Source: Pachysolen tannophilus NRRL Y-2460
Lineage: Eukaryota; Ascomycota; Pichiomycetes; Alaninales; Pachysolenaceae
Direction of reading: 5' to 3'
DNA: 22,019 nucleotides
Assembly: GCA_001661245.1 (NCBI GenBank)
Contig: KV454014.1
Location: forward strand, 713,911-735,929
Shown here one piece after another: positions 1-9,800 of the stretch. Within the stretch, counting starts at the first letter, position 1. Every line of letters starts with the position of its first letter. The notes beneath the pieces are model-generated. The model was not told the origin of the DNA. It ran no database searches and saw only the letters and a program-made list of their open reading frames with translations. Made by a program: the position numbers and the translations under genes.

Positions 1-739
1 TTTTTTGCAGATGCCGGTCCGAGTAACAAAGCAGAAAAGCTTTGTTTTATTTTTTTTTTTTTTAAAGTTAAATCATGTCAGAAAATGTAAGAGCTGAGCA
101 TTGACAATAGAGTTGGTTTTAGTACCGCAGTAAAAGAAGAAATAAGATTATAGTTGGGATGGCCAATTTAAATCGAAGAGATGAGATGACCGCAGAGCTT
201 AAATCGAATGACAAAATTAAATTATACTTTAAGAATCTTTTTTATTTTTTTTTATTTTTTTAATTTTTTTTAGTTTTGCCTTTATTACAGTTTTCAAAAA
301 AATTACTGGATACCTTTAAACAGTAGTAATAATTATTTGGTAAAAAAAAATGATGTAATTGAGAAAACGACTAAATCTTTATTTACTGGAATGCCGTAGA
401 CTTGTTATTTAAATCACTCAAATCCAAGCTTTTGTGTTACATTAATTTAATGGTGAAGGTATAAAATAATTACAAAAGAACAAGCTTTAAATTTTTTTTT
501 TTTTCATTTTAATTATTAACGGCAACAAACATCTCTTTCTTGTTTAACGTATTGAGTTCTATATGTTCGTTATAATGTAACTATAGTGTAAATAAATTTC
601 TGAAAATAAAAAAAATTTTTTTTTTTCTTTTAGGATTATTATGTAAAAAAACAGAAAAAACGAAAGAAAGTAAAAAAAAAAAGTTAGTATTGATAACCAT
701 ACTGGTTGATTGGGGTATTGATTGAAATAAGTCTTCAAT
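1..739. other. Gene-free AT-rich region upstream of PCC1
   Basis: No convincing coding region was found on either strand. It holds several long T or A runs (around 45-63, 237-270, 490-504 and 611-628) and presumably includes the PCC1 promoter in its right part. A 6-bp inverted repeat followed by a T run lies at its left edge and is listed separately. A 63-codon open frame on the minus strand at 559-750 is composed of Phe/Leu/Lys codons read from A/T runs and overlaps the PCC1 start, so I do not call it a gene. Confidence 0.6.
27..63 (+). terminator. Small hairpin followed by T-rich run (possible terminator)
   Basis: CAAAGC (27-32) and GCTTTG (39-44) form a perfect 6-bp stem with an AGAAAA loop, followed directly by an almost pure T run to 63. 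Such a layout would fit the 3' end of a short Pol III or other non-coding transcript entering from outside the window. No A/B box or known RNA body is visible, and T runs are common in this genome, so this is tentative. Confidence 0.18.
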
Positions 740-1096
740 ATGAGCTTCAAGTATTCATTGTAAGTTTATCTTTTGTTATAATTGTCAATAGATCAATTGT
801 TCTAACAGGTTTATATGTTTTTTCTAAGAAATCTCCAAATTCCGTTTGAAAATTCAAAGCAATCAGCAATAGCACAAGGCTCACTTCTGCCAGATCCAAT
901 ATTAAAACCTAATGAAATATCAGTGATTTATTCAATAAATTCTAAAAATCCGAATATATTAGAAGTTAAATTTAGTGGTGATAGTGATAGAGTGATAAGA
1001 GTGGCGGCAAATAATGTTATTGAAAATTTAAAAACCATAATAGAATGTATGGATGAATTTGATGGTAAAAAAAATATAATATTTATACAAGAATAA
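740..1096 (+). CDS. PCC1: KEOPS/EKC complex subunit Pcc1 (spliced, 740-759 + 829-1096)
   Basis: Pcc1 is the small dimerising subunit of the KEOPS/EKC complex, which makes the tRNA N6-threonylcarbamoyladenosine (t6A) modification and is also linked to transcription and telomere maintenance. Splicing a 69-nt intron joins an exon of 20 nt to the main exon and gives a 95-residue protein beginning MSFKYSLNLQIPFENSK. It matches S. cerevisiae Pcc1 through the LxIPFE start, the PDPILKP block and the DRVxRVxxxxxIxxxKTIxExMD core. The unspliced frame would start at an ATG inside the intron (815) and replace the conserved beta-strand start with MFFLR, so the spliced model is better. The 3' end lies 68 bp from the convergent methyltransferase gene. 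The single CTG, in the residues just before PDPILKP, aligns with a Ser in S. cerevisiae as I recall it. Confidence 0.88.
760..828 (+). other. Spliceosomal intron in PCC1
   Basis: A 69-nt intron with a GTAAGT donor (760-765), a branch site TTCTAAC (800-806) close to the yeast TACTAAC consensus, and a CTAAG acceptor ending at 828, 23 nt after the branch A. A nearer AG at 807-808 would create an early in-frame stop, so the later acceptor is preferred. Splicing restores the conserved Pcc1 N-terminus. PCC1 of S. cerevisiae is, as I recall, also intron-containing, so the intron is probably ancestral. Confidence 0.85.
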
Positions 1097-1164
1097 AATA
1101 AATAATTAAGATAAATAAATTAATATAAAAGTTGAAAAAGAGAGGGAAGTTGGAAGGGGGAACT

Positions 1165-2283
1165 TCAACTATATAAAAATGCAGCGTTTTTATAAAAATC
1201 TAACATTGGATTGTCACCATTTCTCGTAGTTGTAGCTTCAATGTCTGCCCATTGTTCCAAGAAAGCTGTATGGGTTGCAGTTTTACTGACTTTACCAATA
1301 ACTTGTCTATATAGGTCACTTGTAAATTTAAAATCCGTTGGGAATATAATATCAAAATAACCTTGTAATACCATGTATGTACTGACATTTACTACTCTAT
1401 TATTTAAAAATGTTTGTACCGTTGGTGCATTATAACCTTGTATGACTTCTGGTAATGATGAAAAATCTGAGGCAAGTAATTGATGTTCAGGAAATTTATA
1501 TTTTAAAATATGGAAAAATTTTAATAACCTTGTTGGAATATACTCTGGTGCAGATAAATTCGAACGTAGTGGGTTTAAAATATTTTTCAAATGATTAATC
1601 ATTTTAGATTCATAAATTGGATGCCGCCTTTGTGAATTACGATTAAAAAAAATACCTTGATTTTTGAATTGTTTCCCAAGAAATGATTTTTCCTTATCAC
1701 GGAAAACTGAAAACTTTCCTTGTTCTCTTAAACCTAAAAATGCACTTGTCCATTCATCTAATTCTGGATTATAAAATTCTTGGAAATCACCATGTTCGCT
1801 AATGGCAACATAACCTTGATAAGGTCTACCAGAATCGATATCGTACCTAACAACATCATGTGCAAAATTGTCAAAAACTTCTAAAGCAATGAAAAAACAA
1901 GGTTCAGGAACTACTTCTTCCCATTCAAAAATTGATTTATTAATAATCTCAACTTTATCAGAATGTTGAGAAATTTTTGAATCAAGTTGTGCACGTTGAC
2001 TAGTAGCTAATTTACTAGAAATTTCAATTATCTTATATCTTGTTCTTTCATAAACGTCCGGCTGATTTCTTTTAATATAATCCATGATGTTTAACATTAA
2101 TGTTCCATTACCAGCACCAGCTTCATATATTATCAAATCTTTATAAGGATATTGATTAAGCATATAGTTAACTAATAAATACCTAGCTAAAGCTTCACCG
2201 TAATAAGGTTGAAATAACTCGGAAGGTGTATGCCACAATTGTAAACCTGGACCACCATCTTTCTTACTATCATTTTTATTATC

Positions 2284-2317
<34 letters not shown>

Positions 2318-2877
2318 AAATTATCATATTTTTCATACGATTTTAACCAACTAGTCATGAACTCATCTTGATCTTTGAGATCGCTATAATCCAAAGGTTT
2401 CAGTGGATGATATATTTCAACTTCCTTACTAAAGTATCCATAACTCGGATTATACAATGAGTCTTCAATGAAATCACCAGTGGTCATCTTAACATTTTTA
2501 GGTCTTTGCGCATTGACATTCAATGGTATCGAATCAGACAGAAAAGCCCTTTTCATCAATTTTGAAGAAGTTGTTCTAGGATAACTATTAAACTTAGATC
2601 TAACACTAGAAGGGTTTAAATTGTCAACATTACTCCCTACTTCCAATAATTTTTGAATTGGATTAACTAAATTGTTAATACTGATACCACTATTGTCTTC
2701 TGTAGTAGATACATCATCAACTTCTAATCTATATTGAATAGTAGTTGGTTTAATTGAATAATCAAAGAGAAATTCTTTCTTTGGCAACGGATTAAACTGC
2801 TTCAATTTTTTATTACTAATATGCCTTACTAAGCTCAACCTGGGTTTCAAATAGCTACCCATCGATTTGGAAAACAT
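1165..2877 (-). CDS. Mitochondrial NDUFAF7/MidA-family SAM methyltransferase
   Basis: A 570-residue protein of the MidA/NDUFAF7 (DUF185) family. NDUFAF7 in animals is a mitochondrial arginine methyltransferase acting on a complex I subunit; the substrate of fungal members is not established. The N-terminus is basic with Ser and Arg and few acids (about residues 1-28), as expected for a matrix targeting signal. A MidA-type motif, GDFIEDSLYNPSYGYFS, lies at 134-150. The SAM-binding motif I is IYEAGAGNGTL at 250-260, followed by IEISSKLATSQ and the ALEVFDN segment. An Asn run (about 189-197, from ATT repeats on the plus strand) is an insert before the methyltransferase core. I think the S. cerevisiae counterpart is YKL162C, but I am less sure of that name. 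The gene is divergent from RAT1, with 191 bp between the starts. Confidence 0.78.
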
Positions 2878-3068
2878 TCATAAACAAAATTAACATCAAT
2901 TATCAACTGATAGTTTTAGATTTTAGTTAATAGTTAATTATCAGTTATCAACATTTAAATACACTACATAAAAATTGGTTCAAAAAATGAAAATAAAAAA
3001 AATTTTCGTATTTAATTTTTAAAATAAAAATAATTTAATTTACTAAATAGATAACTAATCAAGTGACT
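2878..3068. promoter_or_regulatory. Divergent promoter between the MidA-like gene and RAT1
   Basis: This 191-bp AT-rich spacer separates two divergently transcribed genes and must carry promoter elements for both. Short A/T runs are present (around 2990-3030). I see no clear TATA box or recognised factor site. Confidence 0.5.
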
Positions 3069-6000
3069 ATGGGAGTTCCAGCACTTTTCAGATGGTTGTC
3101 TAGGAAATATCCAAAGATTATATCTCCGGTAATTGAAGAAGAGGTGAAAATTATAGATGGTGTTGGCTACCCTCCAAAATACGAAGATCCAAATCCAAAT
3201 GGAGAATTGGATAATTTGTATCTTGATATGAATGGTATTGTGCATCCATGTTCACATCCAGAAAACAAGCCGGCTCCTGAAACGGAGGAGGAGATGATGT
3301 TGGATGTTTTCAAGTATACTGATAGAGTATTAAATATGGCGAGACCAAGAAAAGTGTTGATGATTGCGGTTGATGGTGTTGCTCCTCGAGCAAAGATGAA
3401 CCAACAGAGAGCCAGAAGATTTAGGGCTGCTCAAGATGCGAAGATTCAAAATGAAGAAAAGGCAAAAATGATTTTAGAGATGGAACTGAAGGGTGAAGTC
3501 ATAGATGATATGATAAAGGGTAAAAAAAGATGGGATTCTAATGCAATTACTCCAGGTACTCCTTTCATGGATATATTGGCAGCATCCTTAAGATATTGGG
3601 TGTCTTATAAATTGGCAAGCGATCCAGGTTGGGCTAATTTACAAGTTATCATAAGTGATGCCACTGTTCCAGGTGAAGGTGAACATAAAATCATGAATTT
3701 TATAAGGTCTCAAAGATCAGATCCAGAACATAATCCAAATACTACGCATTGTATATATGGTTTAGACGCTGATTTAATTTTCTTGGCTATAACTTCACAT
3801 GAACCTCATTTTAAAGTCTTGAGGGAAGATGTATTTGCCAAAGATCAAAGGTCAACAAGGTTTACTGATCAATTAACAATGACCGATATAGAACGTGATG
3901 CAATCAAGAAGATGGATGAAAAAAAACCGTTCTTATGGTTACATAGTAATGTCTTGAGAGAATACTTGGAAATTGAGTTGAATATACCAAGATTACCTTT
4001 TAGATTTGATTTAGAAAGAGCAATGGATGACTGGGTTTTTATGTGTTTTTTTGTTGGAAATGATTTCTTACCGCATTTACCTTCTTTAGATGTTAGGGAT
4101 AATGGTATCGATATCTTGGTTAATATTTGGAAAAGAATATTGCCATCTTTAAAATCGTACATAACATGTGATGGTAACATTAATTTGGATGCTGTCGAGA
4201 AATTATTGGAAGGTTTAGCTCTGCAAGAGAATGAAATTTTTAGGAAAAGACAAGAAAGAGAAAAAAGATTCGAAGAAAATGATAAGAGAAGAAAGCTTGA
4301 TAAAAATTCTTCTGATAATTTGAAAAACCAGGTATTAACAAGAGTTATTAGGCCACTGAATAAAATATCTGACAATTTGGTGAATGCCCAAGTTTACAGT
4401 ACATCAACTGGAGAAAATGTTTCTCGTGATATAAAATTATCTCATAAAGAACTTGTTCACAACAGAAATATTATTTCAATGGCAAGTATTGCAAATAAAA
4501 GTGCAGCTGGAATTTTAAAAGAAAACTTGGCAAAGAAGGCAATTAATGATGCTGAAACTGAGAGTGTTCTGGAGGGAGAATCAAAAATTGATATTGATGC
4601 AGACGGGGAAGAAAAGATTCCACTGGAACCTATTGATCTGGCTGATATTGAGGAAAAAAACCAATCGAATTTAAGTGCAGCAGCAGCATTAAAACAAAAA
4701 TTATTGGCAAATAAGCAGATTGAAGCTGATTCTGATTCCCTTAAAGTTAATGATAATGTATCTTCTTCTTCTATTGGTGAAAAGAGAAAATTTGATACTA
4801 TGGATAATAGTAATGGTAGCACTGAAGAGGAATCTGAGTTAGAATCTGATGATAATAACTTGAACGGTGATAACGTTAGGATGTGGGAACCAGGTTATCG
4901 TACTCGGTACTATGAGCAAAAATTTCACGTTTTTGGAGAAGAAGAGATAAAACAAAAACGTAAAGATGTTGTCAAGTCGTATATTGAAGGAGTTTGTTGG
5001 GTTTTATTATACTATTATCAAGGTTGTCCATCTTGGGATTGGTATTATCCATACCACTATGCCCCTTTTGCTGCAGATTTTGACGATTTGAAAAGTTTGG
5101 AAGTTAATTTCCAACAGGGTCAGCCGTTCTTACCTTATGAGCAATTGATGTCTGTATTACCTGCTGCCTCTGGCCATAATTTACCACTGGTTTTCAGGCC
5201 TTTAATGACTGATCCAGAATCCAAAATTATAGATTTTTATCCAGAAGAATTTCCAATTGATATGAATGGTAAAAAAATGTCATGGCAAGGTATTGCTTTA
5301 TTACCCTTTATTGATGAAAAAAGATTATTAGAAGTTGTTCGAGGTAAATATTCAGAATTAACTGAAGCTGAAATTGAAAGGAATACTTTAAAACAGGATG
5401 TTTTATTTATCAGTAGTAATAATAAGAGTTTTACCAAGTTTAAAAGCAAACTTTATGATAATATTGGTTCTGAAACAGAAATAATTAAGTTTGGATCACA
5501 TTTGAGTGGTTTAGCTGGATGTGTAAAGAAAGCTTCTGAATTTAAAATGAATGGCATTACACCTTTCAAATTAGGTAACAATAGTGATTCTCCAACAGAA
5601 TATTCAGATATAGATAATAGTTGTATTTTAAAATTAACTTATATGATGCCTACAAAGATTCACTCAAAATCGATGCTTCTCACTGGTTATATCCCTCATT
5701 TTAAGGCATTGACTCAAGAGGATAAAGATGCAATCATATATGGTAATGGTAGTATGAACAATAGAAATAGGTATAATAGATATAGAGGAAACAATAACGA
5801 CTCTGGCGAAAATCTAGATTTTAAGAAAAATGTTGGTCCCCATGGTGATTCCATGTATACCGCACGTTACGGCGGCTACAAGTCTTTCATCACTCTATAC
5901 CAACAACAATTACAACAACTGCAACTACCATATCATCAAAATCAAACTTATCATAGAAACCAAACCCTGGCGTATCAGCCACATCATGCACCGCACAAGC

Positions 6001-6125
6001 CACGCCAGCAGTATCAGCTGCACCAAACCTATCAGCCATACCAACAATCTCAACAATCTCAACAGTACCGAAACTACCCCCAACAGCAACAACGATACAG
6101 CAACCAGTATAACAGAAGATACTGA
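3069..6125 (+). CDS. RAT1: Nuclear 5'-3' exoribonuclease Rat1/Xrn2
   Basis: Rat1 degrades RNA 5' to 3' in the nucleus, drives 'torpedo' termination of RNA polymerase II, trims rRNA and snoRNA ends, and works with Rai1. The 1018-residue protein starts MGVPALFRWLSRKYPKI at the ATG at 3069; an in-frame GTG six bases upstream is not a plausible start. The XRN N-terminal nuclease domain is intact: LYLDMNG (D53), ARPRKVL and VDGVAPRAKMNQQR, GEGEHKI (E203, E205), and GLDADLIFL (D233, D235). The second conserved block runs from about residue 600 (MWEPGYRTRYYEQKFHV) through YPYHYAPFAADF, LPAASGH and FPIDMNGKKMSWQG. A variable acidic and Lys-rich linker separates the blocks. The last ~85 residues are Gln/His/Tyr/Pro-rich and end RRY, unlike the Asn/Arg-rich tail of S. 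cerevisiae. All CTG codons I located fall in variable parts. Confidence 0.97.
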   Translation: MGVPALFRWLSRKYPKIISPVIEEEVKIIDGVGYPPKYEDPNPNGELDNLYLDMNGIVHPCSHPENKPAPETEEEMMLDVFKYTDRVLNMARPRKVLMIAVDGVAPRAKMNQQRARRFRAAQDAKIQNEEKAKMILEMELKGEVIDDMIKGKKRWDSNAITPGTPFMDILAASLRYWVSYKLASDPGWANLQVIISDATVPGEGEHKIMNFIRSQRSDPEHNPNTTHCIYGLDADLIFLAITSHEPHFKVLREDVFAKDQRSTRFTDQLTMTDIERDAIKKMDEKKPFLWLHSNVLREYLEIELNIPRLPFRFDLERAMDDWVFMCFFVGNDFLPHLPSLDVRDNGIDILVNIWKRILPSLKSYITCDGNINLDAVEKLLEGLALQENEIFRKRQEREKRFEENDKRRKLDKNSSDNLKNQVLTRVIRPLNKISDNLVNAQVYSTSTGENVSRDIKLSHKELVHNRNIISMASIANKSAAGILKENLAKKAINDAETESVLEGESKIDIDADGEEKIPLEPIDLADIEEKNQSNLSAAAALKQKLLANKQIEADSDSLKVNDNVSSSSIGEKRKFDTMDNSNGSTEEESELESDDNNLNGDNVRMWEPGYRTRYYEQKFHVFGEEEIKQKRKDVVKSYIEGVCWVLLYYYQGCPSWDWYYPYHYAPFAADFDDLKSLEVNFQQGQPFLPYEQLMSVLPAASGHNLPLVFRPLMTDPESKIIDFYPEEFPIDMNGKKMSWQGIALLPFIDEKRLLEVVRGKYSELTEAEIERNTLKQDVLFISSNNKSFTKFKSKLYDNIGSETEIIKFGSHLSGLAGCVKKASEFKMNGITPFKLGNNSDSPTEYSDIDNSCILKLTYMMPTKIHSKSMLLTGYIPHFKALTQEDKDAIIYGNGSMNNRNRYNRYRGNNNDSGENLDFKKNVGPHGDSMYTARYGGYKSFITLYQQQLQQLQLPYHQNQTYHRNQTLAYQPHHAPHKPRQQYQLHQTYQPYQQSQQSQQYRNYPQQQQRYSNQYNRRY

Positions 6126-6809
6126 TTAGTTTTTATGTATATTAGATGTATTCATTTGTCCCTTTTTTTTAATAAAAAACAACAAGTGTAGTAATAGTAA
6201 TAGTAATAGTATTATATACCCTAGACGCGTAAAAAAATACATGGATGAATATTTACAACTTTAACCTAACATGAAACAGGCCACAATTGCCTAATCGGGA
6301 AGGTCCGCCATTTTAGTAACTTTTGAGCAAAAGTGAGAGTCGGCGCTTTTCGTTCTTCAAGAGCCTACAGTTGTATACACTTAAAACTAAAACAAGTGAT
6401 TTCAAATCAAGAGTAACCGCCGTTAAAAAAAAAGTTTAAAGAATTATATATACTATATTAATATACAAGAACATAGATAGTCATTAATATAATTGGCATT
6501 ATTATTTGCAAGAATATATCATTAATTTAAATTTTCATTTACTTCTTCATTTCTCATATTTTGTTTGATTGTGCTTTTTTTTTCTTTTGTCTTAATTCTT
6601 TTTATATTTTTTCTTTTTTTTTTTTTGGGTTTTTTTATCAATTTTCTATTTTTTATTGTCACATTCCTAGTATCTTACTTTTTGAGGTTGATATAGGTTT
6701 GCATCAACCCTTTATCAATCTATCTGATTTTCATGGAGTCTTGTTGCAAAATAGACAATACGATTATAAGACGTTGAGGATTATTATTGAATAAATCGAT
6801 AAATCATAT
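6126..6809. promoter_or_regulatory. RAT1 3' region and promoter/5' leader of the ESL-like gene
   Basis: 684 bp between two tandem genes. An A-run and GTAATA repeats (about 6169-6210) probably belong to the RAT1 3' end. ACGCGT at 6225-6230 matches the MCB core bound by MBF in yeasts. A locally more GC-rich stretch (about 6280-6425) contains CCGCC twice (near 6307 and 6418) and GTCGGCGC near 6340. The last 250 bp are extremely T-rich, typical of a yeast promoter and leader; the open frame there at 6561-6794 is a product of that composition. Confidence 0.5.
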
Positions 6810-9800
6810 ATGTCCAGCAGTAATATTCCAGTTGGAACGGACCAGGCGAATAGCAATAATATTAACAGCGGTCAGTTTACAATTGATTACCAGAGTCATC
6901 AGCAAAAGAGACAGAATTCACAATCAATTCTACCAAGCATAGTTAAAAGATCAACGTCGCTTAATTATTCACCAAGTACATCCACCCAGGTTTTAGTTCC
7001 TAATAATTCAACAAGCTCGGTAATAGGGGGAGGAGGATTCTATACCCAATTACCATCATCATTAGCACAAACACCAGCCCTTCATAACATCAATACCAAT
7101 AGCAATACAGCTGTCCAGCAACATCAGCAGCAGCAAAGTTCGCTTAGGAAATTGGTTTCTTCTTTAAACAATAACAATATTAATAATATTAATAATAATA
7201 ATAATAATAATAACTTTACCATTGCATCCAAGTTGAATCCAAGAATAACAACACCAACTCCCAATATTAATTTTGAACCCCCTCTGTCGCCAACTTCTAG
7301 AAGCGCGGCAGCAAAATCGTTCAATCAGGAGGATACAGAAATGTCAAGTGATATAAATGAGATTCCAAATACTGCTTCTCCAGAATCATTTCTGGACCCA
7401 CCACTGCAATCAGCTCCATCTAACCAGATTATTGAACAACTGCAGCCTCTGCAACAGCTTACAACAAGCAATCCAAGGACAATAACAGAGGAAGAACAGA
7501 TATTGGCATCAAAACTTCAAGAAACTTATAGATGCATAGTTAAATTGGAAGCAGAATGCCAGAAAGGTTGCATTGATTTGAACAGCAGATTGTTTCAACA
7601 TGATGCATCTGAACTATCATCGGAACTATGGAGTGTATATAGAAATATTATTACATTATTAGATTTTTATTACGATTTTTTGCTATACGCATTAAGACCA
7701 ACTTCTGCAAAAGCAGGCAAACAAATAGTGAGCATATATAAGATACCTAGAAGAATGTGGGTATATGGTATAGTTGGTTTTTTGGAGGTGTTAAAAAATG
7801 TTGTCACTGTATTCATTGAACATGAAATATGTGCTTGTTTCATATCTTATGCCTTTAATATTATTGGCTGCTTGACAGATTCATCATTGGATATGGAAGG
7901 ATGGTGGGCTGAAAAGTTGGGTGATCTTTCAAGAATGGCAATTGCTCTTTACCCTTCTAGATATATTGATTGGAAGATTTCATCTGAATGGTGGTATCAT
8001 GTTTCAATGAAAACTCAATATGGCCATGGTAAAATTTACTATCACATGTCCACGGTTCAACAGGATAACTTAGATGCTTTACTTAATATAGGAAAGAGCG
8101 TTTCGTCAAGGGATCCCTTTGTTCCAACATCTCAATATTTGAAAATGGTTGTTGATAATATTTGTAATCAAAGAAATATTTTATCCTCGGTGGAACTCCC
8201 CATAATTGATTTTATTAAAATTCATAAAATATTATTAATATCGAATTATAATGAAAATCTTGAAATGCTGAATATTGTTTCCCATTATTCAAGAAATTTT
8301 GGATATGACCCAGAAGGATTAAATTTTTTTAATCCAGAAGCTGTTGATAATCAACCATTTGAAAAATTAAATTTTTGGTTTCAAAAAGGTGGAAATTTTG
8401 CTCTGTGTAATATAAATCATTTAATAGGATTTGGAGATAGTAGAAATCCATTTGCAAAATTATTTAATTTACCAGAAGCATTGAAAGAAAGAAAAGAGAA
8501 AAAAGATAAAAAAAGAAAATCTAAAACTTCTTCAGAAATCAGCGCTGAAGATACTGCTCAATCAAATGAAGAACTTTACACTGCAAAAGAATTAACAGAA
8601 GAGAATTGGTTTGAATTGATAAGATTTATAAATAAAGGTGCCTTAGAACTCTCATTTCGAATGCTTAAGGAATATATAAACGGTCCAAAACAAACCTCAT
8701 TTCCTCACGTGATAGTGTGGTTGTATTTCCTCGTTGCAGTTGGAGAAAGTTTGAAAGAATATCAAAGTGCAAACTTGTTATTTCATTGTTTAATAAAAAA
8801 GGGATTCCCTTGGATGTCATTAATTCGTTACCTAAATGATGTATTATATGAGATAAGAACTAGTGATCAATTAAGAGAAATTGCATATTATTATGATAGC
8901 GCTAATGAGGCCCACGGGAATAGAAACAAAAACATATCACCAATTTTTGAAAATTTACCAGAAGTTTGGAAGTGCTGGGGAACTTTGTGGTTTGATAGTG
9001 TGAATCCAAAATACGACTATAACAATATACAGGAAGCAGGTGTTGCCAATAGTGTTTTTGATTTGCCAATAGGAGGGCCTAGATATTGTTCAAAATATGA
9101 AAAGACAAGAATGATCCGAATGGTATTAGTTGCCAAATATATCTCTGATAACTTTTCCTTTGGATTAAAATTATCTGAAGGTTATTTCAAATTTCATGAA
9201 ACAAATTCACTTATTCAAAGATTAGAAAAAGAAAGACCTCATTTCGATGCATATATTAACGATGCCAGATTTACTGGTTTATTTGAAAGACTTGAAGATG
9301 ATTTGTTGTGTGGCCCGAATGAAATTGATAACTTAGTTGATAATAAGGAATTTTTTGCAAAGCCTAACCAATTACAAATGTTACCCCACCTTCATACTTC
9401 TTTCTTTTATAATAGCAAAAGATTCAGGTCACTTGATAGCAGCGACCGTGACTTAAACATAGATGCCGATGATGAAAATGATAATGATAATGAAAACGAT
9501 GAGCTGAGATCTGAAGAGTTCCTGGACCGTCATACATTCATATTGAAACACTGGTTTTTAGCATTAGATACAAATATTTTTTTAAAACATATTGGAATTA
9601 TTTATAAAGCTGTTAGTGTTTCTGCTTTCAAGCTAGTTATTCCCTTGGTTGTATTTCAAGAACTTCGCTCTTTACGCCGTTCACAAGATCCCGGTGTTTC
9701 TGATGCAGCAACAAGAGCTGTCATTGCTATTAGACAAATGTTTTCTGATGCCAAAGGTGATAGTGTTGTTGGTATCAAGTTTGATGGTTCAAGAACTCCA

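Noticed and set aside
559-750. 63-codon minus-strand frame
   Set aside because: Low-complexity Phe/Leu/Lys codons from A/T runs, overlapping the PCC1 first exon, with no family resemblance.
815-828. ATG at 815 as the PCC1 start (MFFLR...)
   Set aside because: It lies between the branch site and acceptor of a good intron; splicing to the exon at 740-759 restores the conserved Pcc1 N-terminus.
5830-6129. 99-codon frame overlapping the RAT1 end
   Set aside because: The RAT1 frame keeps the conserved GGY block and ends in an Arg-rich RRY typical of Rat1 tails; the overlapping frame is an artefact of CAN repeats.
6561-6794. 77-codon plus-strand frame before the ESL-like gene
   Set aside because: Starts at a non-ATG codon and is almost entirely Phe from T runs; best explained as promoter/leader composition.
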